Of a stretch of DNA of 39,016 nt, positions 16,612 through 27,438 are shown piece by piece. Position 1 is the first letter of the stretch; each line of letters begins with the position of its first letter. Position numbers and translations under genes: made by a program. The DNA is from Gammaproteobacteria bacterium (GTDB taxonomy: Bacteria; Pseudomonadota; Gammaproteobacteria; Steroidobacterales; Foliamicaceae): contig RKRP01000156.1 of assembly GCA_007571315.1 (NCBI GenBank), forward strand, positions 1 through 39,016. The letters are read 5' to 3'. The notes below the pieces were generated by a model. It ran no database searches and was not told the origin of the DNA. It worked only from the letters and a program-made list of their open reading frames with translations.

Positions 16612-16968
16612 TTATAGTCCCAGATACTGTAGAGCCTTGAGGACGGCAACAATAGTTCCAGCCATGAGGTAGATCTTCGTGTTCAACCTGGACTCCAGAG
16701 CGCTCATCTTCGCATCGAACCTGGACTCCAGAGCCCGGATATCGCTCTTTGTTTCGTTCCTCAGAGCAGCGATATCGCTCTTAAGGGCAACGATATCGCC
16801 TTTCACAGCAGCGATGTCACCTTTCACAGCAACGATGTCGCTTTTCGTTGCGATTTCCTCGTTGCGCTGCGCTATGGCGCGCACAATCGCCCGCGCCTGA
16901 TTGGGAGGAATACCCTCGGCCCTGAGTCCGTCAATGGCGGCGGCGGTGTCTATCATGTATCCAGCCAT
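16612..16968 (-). CDS. small coiled-coil membrane protein, copy 1 (DUF1640-like)
   Basis: A 118-residue protein with three parts: an N-terminal helical segment ending in LPPNQA-like IPPNQARAIVRAIAQRNEE, a coiled coil of repeated units (KSDIVAV, KGDIAAV, KGDIVAL, KSDIAAL, then two 11-residue units RNETKSDIRAL and ESRFDAKMSAL), and a C-terminal hydrophobic anchor IYLMAGTIVAVLKALQYLGL. This plan resembles the DUF1640/CCDC90 group, relatives of mitochondrial calcium-uniporter regulators; function in bacteria is unknown. The start is ATG 16968 because AAGGAGG lies 10 bases before it; an earlier in-frame ATG at 17004 has no such site. A near-identical paralogue lies inverted at 18261-18593. Confidence 0.78.
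   Translation of the reverse strand: MAGYMIDTAAAIDGLRAEGIPPNQARAIVRAIAQRNEEIATKSDIVAVKGDIAAVKGDIVALKSDIAALRNETKSDIRALESRFDAKMSALESRLNTKIYLMAGTIVAVLKALQYLGL
16685..16734 (-). repeat. 33-bp direct repeat in coiled-coil gene copy 1
   Basis: The 17-mer AACCTGGACTCCAGAGC occurs at 16685-16701 and again at 16718-16734, exactly 33 bases apart, which corresponds to one 11-residue coiled-coil unit. Copy 2 of the gene lacks the extra unit. Confidence 0.75.
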
Positions 16969-17018
16969 GGAACGCGTGCCTCCTTGTTCGCTCAAATGCA
17001 GCATCCGTTCGACAGCGT

Positions 17019-17044
17019 ATTATAACGCGCTCCACCGCAGCGCG
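17019..17044 (-). promoter_or_regulatory. promoter with palindrome, coiled-coil gene copy 1
   Basis: On the minus strand TATAAT (17019-17024) is preceded after one base by the palindrome CGCGCT-N7-AGCGCG (17026-17044). The palindrome occupies the spacer and approaches the place of a -35 box, where no TTGACA-like sequence is seen. This suggests an activator- or repressor-controlled promoter. The same layout occurs at 18185-18210. Confidence 0.6.
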
Positions 17045-17179
17045 GCCCACCGCTTGCGCACGGGCTCGCCGTCTCAGGCGGGCGGCGCTCCTGCGAGTCA
17101 TGTGGCGCGGCGCGACCGAAAGGCCACGGCCAGCGCCCGCACGGCAGCATCCAGGCGCGGCGCGGCCTTATGCGGGCAG

Positions 17180-17413
17180 TCAGTCGTCGTCGAACCAGTC
17201 ATCAAGTTCGGCGCCCTTCAGTTCCTCGATCGCGTATTCGTTGAAAAAGCGGTACGCCGTCCAATGGCTGATCTTGTCCTGAAGGGCGAGTTCCTGTTCC
17301 GAATCCGCGCCGTCCAGAGCTTCACGGTAACCGCGCAGCTTGTTGTTGGAATAGTCGATGCAACGCTTCAGGAAATCCTCAACAATGCGCTTTTTCTCGC
17401 TGGATGCGGCCAT
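17180..17413 (-). CDS. small conserved-looking acidic protein, function unknown
   Basis: A 77-residue protein from ATG 17413 with an excellent ribosome binding site (AAGGAGGA, 5 bases spacing). It is predicted mostly helical, with a Lys/Glu-rich start, the segment FLKRCIDYSNNKLRGYREAL, then KISHWTAYRFFNEYAIEELK and a very acidic end DDWFDDD. I cannot name a family. Real-gene features are the strong ribosome binding site, the balanced amphipathic composition and the position back to back with the O-methyltransferase gene, with about 100 bases between the starts. It lies inside the inverted pair of coiled-coil cassettes. Confidence 0.7.
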   Translation of the reverse strand: MAASSEKKRIVEDFLKRCIDYSNNKLRGYREALDGADSEQELALQDKISHWTAYRFFNEYAIEELKGAELDDWFDDD

Positions 17414-17461
17414 TCGATCCTCCTTTTTTTGAGGGCTGGCCGATATACTACGCCGCGGCCC

Positions 17462-17479
17462 GGGATTTTCCGAAATCCC
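17462..17479. promoter_or_regulatory. perfect inverted repeat in divergent promoter region
   Basis: GGGATTT-TCCG-AAATCCC is a perfect 7-bp inverted repeat lying between the starts of the divergent small gene and the O-methyltransferase gene. Position and symmetry fit an operator for a dimeric regulator, or a hairpin in the 5' leader. TATACT at 17444-17449 could be a -10 box, without a good -35. Confidence 0.4.
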
Positions 17480-17513
17480 AGGGGCCCCGGAAACCCCGGA
17501 GGCTTCCAAAACA

Positions 17514-18167
17514 GTGACTGCCCACCTCAACCTCGATGCATACCGCCGCAGCCTTTTCGGCTGCGAGGACGAATTGCTTGCCGGGATTATGCCCGCGGCG
17601 ATCGCTCGCGGCCTGCCTGATATTTCCGTAAACGCCGAAACGGGACAGGCGCTTAATCTCCTCGCGCGGATGATTGGCGCACGCAGGATCCTGGAATTCG
17701 GCACCTTGGCCGGCTATTCGGGAATCTGGCTGGCGCGCGCGCTGCCGCCGGACGGACTGCTGGTAACCAACGAGCTCGAGCCGCTGCACGCCCAGGTGGC
17801 CGGGGAGAACTTTCGCCGCGCCGGGGTGGAGGACCGGGTTCGCATCGTCATGGGCAGCGCTCTGGAAGCGCTGCCTGAACTGGCCGCTTACGCGCCGTAC
17901 GACCTGACCTTCATCGACACGGCCAAGGAGCTTTACGGCGAAGCGCTGGATTTCGCCCTGGAGCATACCCGGCCAGGCGGCCTGATTCTGGGCGACAACA
18001 CCAACTGCTTCGGCCAGGGCCACGAGGAGCTGGCGCCGGATCATCCCGCATACGGCATACAGGTTTTCAACCGCCGCATCGCCACCCACAAGCGGCTTAA
18101 GTCCATGATCGTGCCGGTCGGTTCCTGGCTCTCGGTATCGCTGGTGCTCGCCCGCCCCGAAAAATAA
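17514..18167 (+). CDS. SAM-dependent O-methyltransferase (family 3, CCoAOMT-like)
   Basis: A 217-residue class I methyltransferase of the caffeoyl-CoA O-methyltransferase-like family 3. The SAM-binding strand reads ILEFGTLAGYSGIWLA at about residues 59-74, followed by a LVTNELEP acidic loop, DLTFIDTAKELY with the metal-binding type Asp, and PGGLILGDNT, where the second Asp-Asn pair normally coordinates the divalent cation. Start is GTG 17514 with GGAGG about 11 bases upstream. Substrate cannot be inferred; the neighbours give no pathway. It is bracketed by the inverted coiled-coil cassettes and is divergent from the small acidic protein gene. Confidence 0.85.
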   Translation: MTAHLNLDAYRRSLFGCEDELLAGIMPAAIARGLPDISVNAETGQALNLLARMIGARRILEFGTLAGYSGIWLARALPPDGLLVTNELEPLHAQVAGENFRRAGVEDRVRIVMGSALEALPELAAYAPYDLTFIDTAKELYGEALDFALEHTRPGGLILGDNTNCFGQGHEELAPDHPAYGIQVFNRRIATHKRLKSMIVPVGSWLSVSLVLARPEK

Positions 18168-18184
18168 ATATTCAGATTAAGGGC

Positions 18185-18210
18185 CGCGCTGCGATGGAGC
18201 GCGTTATAAT
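18185..18210 (+). promoter_or_regulatory. promoter with palindrome, coiled-coil gene copy 2
   Basis: CGCGCT-N7-AGCGCG (18185-18203) is followed after one base by TATAAT (18205-18210). The 7-base loop differs from copy 1 at one position while both arms are identical. No TTGACA-like -35 is visible. Confidence 0.6.
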
Positions 18211-18260
18211 GCGCTGACGAATGGATGCTGCATTTCAGCGAACAGGGAGGCCCGCGTTCC

Positions 18261-18593
18261 ATGGCTGGATACATGATAGACACCGCCGCCGCCATTGACG
18301 GACTCAGGGCTGAGGGCCTTCCTCCCAATCAGGCGCGGGCGATTGTGCGAACGATAGCGCAGCGCAACGAGGAAATCGCAACGAAAAGCGACATTGTTGC
18401 TGTGAAAGGTGACATCGCTGCTGTGAAAGGCGACATCGCTGCTGTGAAAGGCGACATCGCTGCTCTGAAAAGCGACATCCGGCGGCTGGAGAGCGAAATC
18501 CGCGCTCTGGAGTCCAGGTTGAACACGAAGATCTACCTCATGGCCGGAACTATTGTTGCCGCCCTCAAGGCTCTACAGTATCTGGGACTATAA
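18261..18593 (+). CDS. small coiled-coil membrane protein, copy 2 (DUF1640-like)
   Basis: A 110-residue paralogue of the protein encoded at 16612-16968. The first 45 residues and the last 20 are almost the same (LPPNQARAIVRTIAQRNEE here; anchor differs by one residue), while the coiled coil differs in unit number: KSDIVAV, three KGDIAAx units, KSDIRRL and ESEIRAL, all 7 residues long, where copy 1 has two 11-residue units. The start is ATG 18261 with GGGAGG 10 bases upstream; the earlier in-frame ATG 18225 lies only 14 bases after the -10 box. The C-terminal hydrophobic segment should anchor it in the membrane. Function unknown. Confidence 0.78.
   Translation: MAGYMIDTAAAIDGLRAEGLPPNQARAIVRTIAQRNEEIATKSDIVAVKGDIAAVKGDIAAVKGDIAALKSDIRRLESEIRALESRLNTKIYLMAGTIVAALKALQYLGL
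18391..18474 (+). repeat. four tandem 21-bp units in coiled-coil gene
   Basis: Four 21-bp units follow one another, the second and third identical (each begins ACATCGCTGCTGTGAAAGG). Each unit encodes one heptad. In-frame units of this kind can be gained or lost by slippage without breaking the gene. Confidence 0.8.
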
Positions 18594-18602
18594 AGCCGCT
18601 TG

Positions 18603-18643
18603 ATCGGCCCCGGCGCGATTGAGGCGGCGGCGCCGGGGCCGAT
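18603..18643. terminator. perfect 14-bp hairpin between convergent genes
   Basis: ATCGGCCCCGGCGC (18603-18616) and GCGCCGGGGCCGAT (18630-18643) form a perfect 14-bp GC-rich stem with a 13-base loop, placed between the converging ends of the coiled-coil gene and ftsH. There is no T-tract on either strand, so it is a bidirectional barrier or mRNA 3'-end stabiliser rather than a textbook intrinsic terminator. Confidence 0.6.
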
Positions 18644-18660
18644 AGCGAGGGGCAGCGCTG

Positions 18661-20589
18661 TCAGTGCTGCTCGGCGGGCTTGCCAATATCGCCGCTGGCG
18701 GCGCGCTTGCGCTTCCTGCGCGCGGGCTTTTCCTTCTTGTCCTGCTGGTCCCAGCCTGGAGGCGGGCTGGGTTCCTGCCCGTCCATGATCTCCTTGATTT
18801 GCGCCTGCTCGATGGTCTCGTACTGGAGCAGCGCCTCGGCCATGGCGTGCAAACGGTCCATGTGTTCGGTGAGTATGCCCCTGGCATCCTCGTAGGCCGC
18901 GTCAATGAGCTCGCGCACTTCCTTGTCGATGGCGTGAACCGTGGCGTCCGACACCTGCTTGTGCTGGGTTACAGCGCGCCCAAGGAAAACCTCGCCGTCT
19001 TCCTCGCTGTAGGTTAGCGGGCCAAGCCGCCTGGAAAGGCCCCACTTGGTAACCATGTTGCGCGCAATCGCGGTGGCGCGCTCGATGTCGTTGGCCGCCC
19101 CGGTGGTTACCGCATCCTTGCCGAACACCAGTTCCTCGGCCACGCGGCCGCCAAACAGGCTGGCAATCTGGCTAACTAGGCGCTGCCTGGAATGGCTGTG
19201 GCGGTCCACTTCCGGAAGAAACATGGTTACGCCCAGCGCCCGCCCGCGCGGAATGATGGTGACCTTGTGCACCGGGTCGTGTTCGGGAACGTTCAAGCCC
19301 ACAATAGCGTGCCCGGATTCGTGATAGGCCGTGAGTTTGCGCTCCTCGGGACTCATCACCATGGATTTGCGCTCGGTGCCCATCAGGATTTTGTCCTTGG
19401 CGCGCTCGAACTCTTGCATTTTCACCTTGCGGGCGCCTGCCCTGCCGGCAAGCAGGGCGGCCTCGTTGACGAGGTTGGCGAGGTCGGCGCCGGAAAAGCC
19501 AGGCGTGCCGCGCGCCAGGGTGCTGGCTGAAACGCTATCGTGAACCGGCACCTTGCGCATGTGGACCTTGAGGATCAGTTCGCGGCCGCGAATGTCCGGC
19601 AGCGGCACCACCACCTGGCGATCGAAGCGCCCCGGCCGCAGCAGCGCCGGGTCCAGAACGTCCGGGCGGTTGGTGGCGGCAATTACGATAATGCCATCGC
19701 TGCCGGCAAAGCCGTCCATTTCCACCAGCAACTGGTTGAGCGTTTGCTCGCGCTCGTCATGGCCGCCGCCCAGGCCCGCGCCGCGATGGCGCCCCACCGC
19801 GTCGATTTCGTCGATGAAGATGATGCACGGAGCCTGCTTCTTGGCCTGCTCGAACATGTCGCGCACTCTGGATGCGCCCACGCCCACGAACATCTCCACA
19901 AAATCCGAGCCGGAGATGGTGAAGAAAGGCGCCTCGGCCTCGCCCGCGATGGCGCGCGCCAGCAGCGTTTTGCCGGTGCCGGGCGGACCCACCATCAGCA
20001 CCCCCTTGGGAATCTTGCCGCCCAGGCGTTGAAATTTGGATGGGTCCTTGAGGAACTCGACCACCTCGCCCACTTCCTCCTTGGCCTCCTCCACGCCCGC
20101 CACGTCCTCGAAGGTGACCGGCGTCTGGTCCGGATTGAGCAGGCGAGCCCTGCTGCGGCCGAACGACAGGGCGCCGCCGCGGCCGCCCACGCCGCCCTGC
20201 ATCTGCCGCATGAAGTACAGCCAAATGCCAATCAGCAGCAGAAACGGGAGCAGGTTGAGAAGGAAGGACAGCCAGGCGCTCTCCGACTTCGGCTTGGGAG
20301 AACGCACCACCGCGCCGTTATTGGTGAGCTCGCGCACCAGTTCCGAGTTGTCGGTGGACGGCGGGCTGTAGGTAACGAATTTCTCGCCGCTGGTCTGCTC
20401 GCCCCGGATGGTGCGGTTTTCGAGTATTTCAACCTCGCGCACCCCGCTGTTGCGGACCATTTCCACAAATGCCGAGAAATGGAGCTCTTGCGCAGGCGCG
20501 GTGCTGTTGTTCAGAGGCCGGAGCAGCAGCATCAGGGCCAGCGCAATCACCAGCCACAAAAAGAGGTTCTTGGTCAGTTTGTTCATCAT
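18661..20589 (-). CDS. ftsH: ATP-dependent zinc metalloprotease FtsH
   Basis: A 642-residue membrane-bound AAA+ protease that degrades misfolded membrane proteins and regulators such as sigma-32 and LpxC. Order: a membrane segment at the N-terminus ([15 protein letters not shown]), a periplasmic domain, a second membrane segment ([18 protein letters not shown]), the AAA domain with Walker A GPPGTGKT and Walker B IIFIDE, the second region of homology around GRFDRQV, and the zinc motif HESGH in the C-terminal protease domain. ATG 20589 is chosen; GTG 20595 and ATG 20586 are alternatives. A -10-like TACAAT lies just upstream. In most gammaproteobacteria folP-glmM follow; here the next gene is convergent. 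Confidence 0.97.
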   Translation of the reverse strand: MMNKLTKNLFLWLVIALALMLLLRPLNNSTAPAQELHFSAFVEMVRNSGVREVEILENRTIRGEQTSGEKFVTYSPPSTDNSELVRELTNNGAVVRSPKPKSESAWLSFLLNLLPFLLLIGIWLYFMRQMQGGVGGRGGALSFGRSRARLLNPDQTPVTFEDVAGVEEAKEEVGEVVEFLKDPSKFQRLGGKIPKGVLMVGPPGTGKTLLARAIAGEAEAPFFTISGSDFVEMFVGVGASRVRDMFEQAKKQAPCIIFIDEIDAVGRHRGAGLGGGHDEREQTLNQLLVEMDGFAGSDGIIVIAATNRPDVLDPALLRPGRFDRQVVVPLPDIRGRELILKVHMRKVPVHDSVSASTLARGTPGFSGADLANLVNEAALLAGRAGARKVKMQEFERAKDKILMGTERKSMVMSPEERKLTAYHESGHAIVGLNVPEHDPVHKVTIIPRGRALGVTMFLPEVDRHSHSRQRLVSQIASLFGGRVAEELVFGKDAVTTGAANDIERATAIARNMVTKWGLSRRLGPLTYSEEDGEVFLGRAVTQHKQVSDATVHAIDKEVRELIDAAYEDARGILTEHMDRLHAMAEALLQYETIEQAQIKEIMDGQEPSPPPGWDQQDKKEKPARRKRKRAASGDIGKPAEQH

Positions 20590-20598
20590 CCGCACCGG

Positions 20599-20604
20599 AT
20601 TGTA
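20599..20604 (-). promoter_or_regulatory. -10-like box directly before ftsH
   Basis: TACAAT on the minus strand ends 9 bases before ATG 20589, and no Shine-Dalgarno sequence is present in between. A transcript from it would be leaderless or nearly so. No consensus -35 is visible. Confidence 0.35.
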
Positions 20605-20649
20605 CCAAAGCGCCCGCTCCCCCTGATTTGAGGATGCTCCCTAATATCT

Positions 20650-21231
20650 TCAAGCGCGGCCCGTCAGGTAGGTTTCGCGGCTGGCGCGCCTGGATGCGGC
20701 GGGCGTGCGAAGGCGCGCTTTCGCCAGGCGGCGGCGGGCTTCGGCCACAAATTCCTCGAACCCGGCGCCTTGGAAGAGCTTGGTTACGAACGCCCCTTGA
20801 GGCCGCAGCAGGGCCAGCGCCGCATCCAGGGCCAGGGCAGCCAGTTCCATCGACCGGGCCTGGTCGAAATCGCGGTTCCCGCCAAGGCGCGGCGCCAGGT
20901 CCGAAATCACTGCATCGGCAGACCCGCCGAGGGCATCGCGCACCTGCTCCAGCACCGCCTCGCGGGTCACGTCGCCCTGCAGCGCATGCACCCCGGCAAT
21001 CGGCTCTAGCGGTTCTATATCAACAGCAACCACCCTGCCCCCCGGCAGCACCTTGCGGGCCGCGTACTGGCTCCACCCCCCGGGCGCCGCGCCCAGGTCC
21101 ACCACGCGCCCGCCGCGCCTGAAAAGCCGGTCGCGGCGGTCCAGTTCAGCCAGCTTGAAAACCGCCCGGGAGCGCCATCCCTCAGCTTTGGCGCGGCGCG
21201 TCCAGTAATCTGCCCAGCCCTTCGCTTTCAT
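20650..21231 (-). CDS. rlmE: 23S rRNA 2'-O-methyltransferase RlmE (FtsJ)
   Basis: A 193-residue RlmE/FtsJ, the heat-shock methyltransferase for U2552 of 23S rRNA. It starts W-A-D-Y-W-T-R-R-A-K-A-E-G-W-R-S-R-A-V-F-K-L, and carries the SAM loop VVDLGAAPGGWSQ (43-55), D71 of the ribose-binding strand, SDLAP (110-114), VTKLFQG (149-155) and the terminal SRETYL. The K-D-K-E catalytic tetrad is present (K26, D111, K151, E187). ATG 21231 gives the family length; earlier in-frame starts would read through the neighbouring gene. It lies upstream of ftsH as in E. coli, but only 6 bases after the AAA_14 gene. Confidence 0.96.
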   Translation of the reverse strand: MKAKGWADYWTRRAKAEGWRSRAVFKLAELDRRDRLFRRGGRVVDLGAAPGGWSQYAARKVLPGGRVVAVDIEPLEPIAGVHALQGDVTREAVLEQVRDALGGSADAVISDLAPRLGGNRDFDQARSMELAALALDAALALLRPQGAFVTKLFQGAGFEEFVAEARRRLAKARLRTPAASRRASRETYLTGRA

Positions 21232-21236
21232 GCCGC

Positions 21237-22385
21237 TCAGCGTATCAGCTCGCCCGCCCACAGGCGCTTCAAAAAATCCAGCGCTGGCAGCGCCAGCACA
21301 TTGCCCCAGCGGGCCGGCCGTTGTGCGGCGCATACGCCCAGGCAGGTGGTTTTCCGGGAGCCCAGCGCCTCGCTGAGCCTGAGCAGGCCGCGGTTGTAGC
21401 GCTTTTCCCACCGGGTCGCCGCCTGGATTTCCAACGCCAGAAAGCCGCTCGCCGTTTCCAGCAGCGCATCGACTTCCGCGCCGTCGTAGGTGCGCCAGTA
21501 GTGCATGCGGTAGTCCAGCTTCGAGTACGAAAGGTAGGCGCGAATCTCGTTGAGCACGAAGGTTTCCATCTGGGCGCCCAGTTCTTCGCGCGTGGGCGGA
21601 TAGGGCAGCCGGCCGGTGAGCGCCCGGGCAACGCCGCAATCGAAAAAGTAGAACTTGCTTCGCGCCACCTGCCGGGTGGCGGGTTTGAGTTTCCAGGCAG
21701 GCAGCCAATAGCCCAGAAGCGTGTCGGCAAGAATCTGGAAGTGGCTCTCCACGGTGCGGCGATGCACGCCAGCCTCCCGGGCAATATTGGTGGCGTTGGA
21801 CGGCTGTCCGTTCCGGAGCGCGGCGATTTCCAGGAAACGCGCGAAGGCGCCGACGTTTCGCGTAAGCGCTTCCGCCCGCACCTCCTGCGCCAGATAGGTG
21901 TCCGCATAACTGCGCAAGTATTCGCCCGGATTGCCGCCCTCCACGGCCATGGGCAGCATGCCGAAGCGAAGCGCCTTGCCAAGGTCCACATTGAACGAAA
22001 CCTCCGCGGATGCCAGCGGAAACATAGCGGTAGTGACCGCCCGGCCTGCCAAAAGATTCACGCCGCCCCGGCGCAGTTTACGGGCGCTGGAACCGGACAG
22101 AACAAAGCGCAAATCGCGCCGCTCAATCAGGCGATGCACTTCGTCCAGCAGCTCCGGGGCTTTCTGCACTTCGTCGATGACGGCCCAGCTTCCGGCCGGG
22201 AGCAATGAAAGTTCCCGGTACAGCGCGCCCGGGTCCTTGGCCAGCCGCAAGGCCTCGCCGGTATCCAGCAGGTCGTAGTACGCAGCGTCCGGGAACCGCT
22301 GGCGCAGCCATGTGGATTTTCCGGTTCCCCGAGGGCCAAACAGAAAAGCGGACTGAACAGGAGTTGGAAGTAATCTGGCATACAT
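21237..22385 (-). CDS. AAA+ ATPase with DUF4143 domain (AAA_14)
   Basis: A 382-residue ATPase of the AAA_14/DUF4143 type. Walker A is GPRGTGKST (17-25), Walker B VIDEVQKAPEL (69-79), sensor region LSGSSARKLRR (96-106) with the LLAGRA that marks this family. The DUF4143 part follows from about 190, with winged-helix-like GVHRRTVESHF, then AEVDALLETASGFLALEIQA, a PD-(D/E)xK-like strand seen in many members. The family is abundant, often patchily distributed and poorly understood. ATG 22385 is chosen because the domain starts there and a -10-like box lies 8 bases upstream. It is followed after 6 bases by rlmE and sits where yhbY is usually found. Confidence 0.85.
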   Translation of the reverse strand: MYARLLPTPVQSAFLFGPRGTGKSTWLRQRFPDAAYYDLLDTGEALRLAKDPGALYRELSLLPAGSWAVIDEVQKAPELLDEVHRLIERRDLRFVLSGSSARKLRRGGVNLLAGRAVTTAMFPLASAEVSFNVDLGKALRFGMLPMAVEGGNPGEYLRSYADTYLAQEVRAEALTRNVGAFARFLEIAALRNGQPSNATNIAREAGVHRRTVESHFQILADTLLGYWLPAWKLKPATRQVARSKFYFFDCGVARALTGRLPYPPTREELGAQMETFVLNEIRAYLSYSKLDYRMHYWRTYDGAEVDALLETASGFLALEIQAATRWEKRYNRGLLRLSEALGSRKTTCLGVCAAQRPARWGNVLALPALDFLKRLWAGELIR

Positions 22386-22393
22386 GATAGCCA

Positions 22394-22399
22394 ATAATA
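22394..22399 (-). promoter_or_regulatory. -10-like box before AAA_14 gene, in AT-rich patch
   Basis: TATTAT on the minus strand ends 8 bases before ATG 22385 with no ribosome binding site between. The surrounding 22386-22440 is clearly richer in A and T than the rest of the window, as expected for a promoter or an acquired segment. No good -35 is found. The remaining gap to greA (22441-22623) holds nothing I can identify. Confidence 0.35.
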
Positions 22400-22623
22400 A
22401 GCGAAAAAAGGCACATATAGTGGCCAATTTTTCAAAACATGCGCACCAATCATTCCCGTATGGGACGGCAGACGGCCCGCAGGCCCAGACCGCGCTGACC
22501 CTGGAGCGCCTGACCCGCATATTTCAACAGGGGTTCATGCGTCCCCGCCGAGAGGAGGGGCAACCCGCGCGAACTCAGCAAGTGGCGGGGCAGCGTGCTC
22601 GATGCCCAGGCTATGCGGGGCGG

Positions 22624-23096
22624 CTACTCGTACCGCACGGAGAGGATTTCGAAGCGCCTCAGGCCGCCGGGAGCGCTTAATTGCGCCTCGTCGCCCTCGT
22701 ACTTGCCGATCAGCGACCGGGCCATGGGCGAGACAAAGGAAATGGCATCGTCCCGCGCCCGGGCCTCGTCTTCGCCCACAATCTGGTACTCAACCCGCTC
22801 CTCCCCGTCGAGCTGCTGCAATTCCACCGTTACGCCAAACACCACCCGGCCGTCGCGAGGCACGCGCGCCACGTCGATAACGCGCGCGTGCGCCAGCCGG
22901 CCTTCGATATCGCGGATGCGCGCCTCCACCAGCCCCTGCTGCTCCTTGGCGGCGTGATACTCGGCGTTCTCGCGCAAATCGCCATGCTCCCGAGCCTCGC
23001 CAATGGCGCGCGCCAGCCGCGGCCGCTCCTCGTTTTTCAGGCGTTTGAGCTCTTCGCGCAGGGCGCGCTCGCCTGCGCGGGTCATGGGAACCTGGG

Positions 23097-23100
<4 letters not shown>
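22624..23100 (-). CDS. greA: transcription elongation factor GreA
   Basis: A 158-residue GreA, which rescues backtracked RNA polymerase by stimulating transcript cleavage. The N-terminal coiled coil has [20 protein letters not shown] and the tip region [20 protein letters not shown], where Asp41- and Glu44-type acidic residues coordinate the catalytic magnesium. The C-terminal FKBP-like globular domain ends with [16 protein letters not shown]. Length is the family's usual 158. ATG 23100 overlaps the carB stop by four bases (ATGA), so translation is coupled; this is the last gene of the dnaJ-dapB-carAB-greA chain. Confidence 0.97.
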
Positions 23101-26301
<3,201 letters not shown>

Positions 26302-26318
<17 letters not shown>

Positions 26319-27438
26319 GGCGTTCCATTATGCTGGCGAAGCGGCGGAAGGCGTAGCCCAAGTCGTGCGGGCCGGGGCTGGCTTCCGGATGGCCCTGAAA
26401 GCCGATCGCAGGGCGGCTGCGATGGGCCAGGCCCTGGAGGGTGCCGTCGAACAGTGAGCGGTGGGTGGCGCGCAGGCAATCGGGCAAGCTGTCCTCATCC
26501 ACGGCAAAACCGTGATTCTGGCTGCTGATCGCCACTTCGCCGGTGTCCAAATCCACGATCGGATGATTGGCGCCATGATGGCCGAATTTCATCTTGACAG
26601 TGCGGGCGCCGCAGGCCAGGCCCAGAATCTGGTGGCCGAGGCAAATGCCCAGAATCGGCGTGCCGGCGGCCAGGATTTCCCGCGCCGCCTTGATGGCGTA
26701 GCCGCATGGCTCGGGATCGCCCGGCCCGTTCGACAGGAAGATGCCGTCCGGCTTTAGCGAGAGGGCCTCGGCTGCCGGCGCTTCGGCCGGCAGCACCGTC
26801 ACGCGGCGCGCCAGGCGGGCCAGCGAGCGGAGAATGTTGCGCTTGATGCCGTAATCGTAAGCCACGATCCGTTCGAATTTCGGTTCTCCGGCCTCCATCA
26901 TCCAGTCCACCGCCGGATCGCTGGAGCCTTCCGGCCACTGGTAGGCCGAGGCAGCGCTCACGACCCGCGCCAGGTCCATCCCCGCCATCCCCGGCGCCGC
27001 CCGCGCCTGCGCCACCGCTTCTTCGCCGCGGTCCTCGCCCGTCAGGATGCAGCCCTGCTGGGCCCCCTGCTCACGCAGAATGCGCGTAAGGCGGCGCGTG
27101 TCGATGCCGGCTATCGCCACCACGCCTTCGCTTTGAAGAAAGTCGGAAAAGGCGGCGTCCTTGCGCCAATTGCTTTCCGTGACCGGCAAATCGCGAATCA
27201 CCAGCCCGGCGGCGAAAACGCGGCTGGACTCGTAGTCCTCCCGGTTGGCGCCGGTATTGCCCACATGGGGAACGGTGAGCGTAACGATCTGGCGGCAGTA
27301 CGAGGGATCGGTAAGGATTTCCTGGTAGCCGGTCATAGCGGTGTTGAAAACCACCTCGCCCCGGCCCTCGCCTTCAGCGCCGACCGACCAGCCGCGAAAC
27401 ACCGCCCCGCCCGCCAAGGCCAGCACCGCGGGAGTCAT
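26302..27438 (-). CDS. carA: carbamoyl-phosphate synthase small subunit
   Basis: A 378-residue CarA, the glutamine amidotransferase subunit. The N-terminal CPSase-specific domain includes [20 protein letters not shown] (28-47), and the class I glutaminase domain has GICLGHQ with catalytic Cys266 and GHPEASPGP with His350 and Glu352. [11 protein letters not shown] and SNGPGDPE are further signatures. ATG 27438 overlaps the dapB stop by four bases. The family usually has an arginine/pyrimidine-controlled promoter; here any such promoter would have to lie inside dapB or further upstream. Confidence 0.97.

Larger units (their letters stand above)
16612..17048 (-). repeat. inverted cassette, copy 1 (promoter plus gene)
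   Basis: This 437-bp stretch is the reverse-complement partner of 18181-18593. The similarity starts at GGGCCGCG just upstream of the promoter palindrome and ends exactly at the stop codon; sequences outside both borders are unrelated. The length difference to copy 2 (24 bases) comes from the coiled-coil repeats. Confidence 0.85.
18181..18593 (+). repeat. inverted cassette, copy 2 (promoter plus gene)
   Basis: This 413-bp stretch is the inverted partner of 16612-17048, sharing promoter, palindrome, ribosome binding site and gene. The 1132 bp between the copies carries the small acidic protein gene and the O-methyltransferase gene. Confidence 0.85.

Noticed and set aside
22521-22560. Possible third copy of the palindromic element (ACAGGGG, TTCATGCGTCCCC, GAGGAGGGG)
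   Set aside because: Only the TTCATGCGTC-CCC and GGAGGGG pieces match elements A and B; the inverted arms and the rest of the core are absent, so it may be chance.
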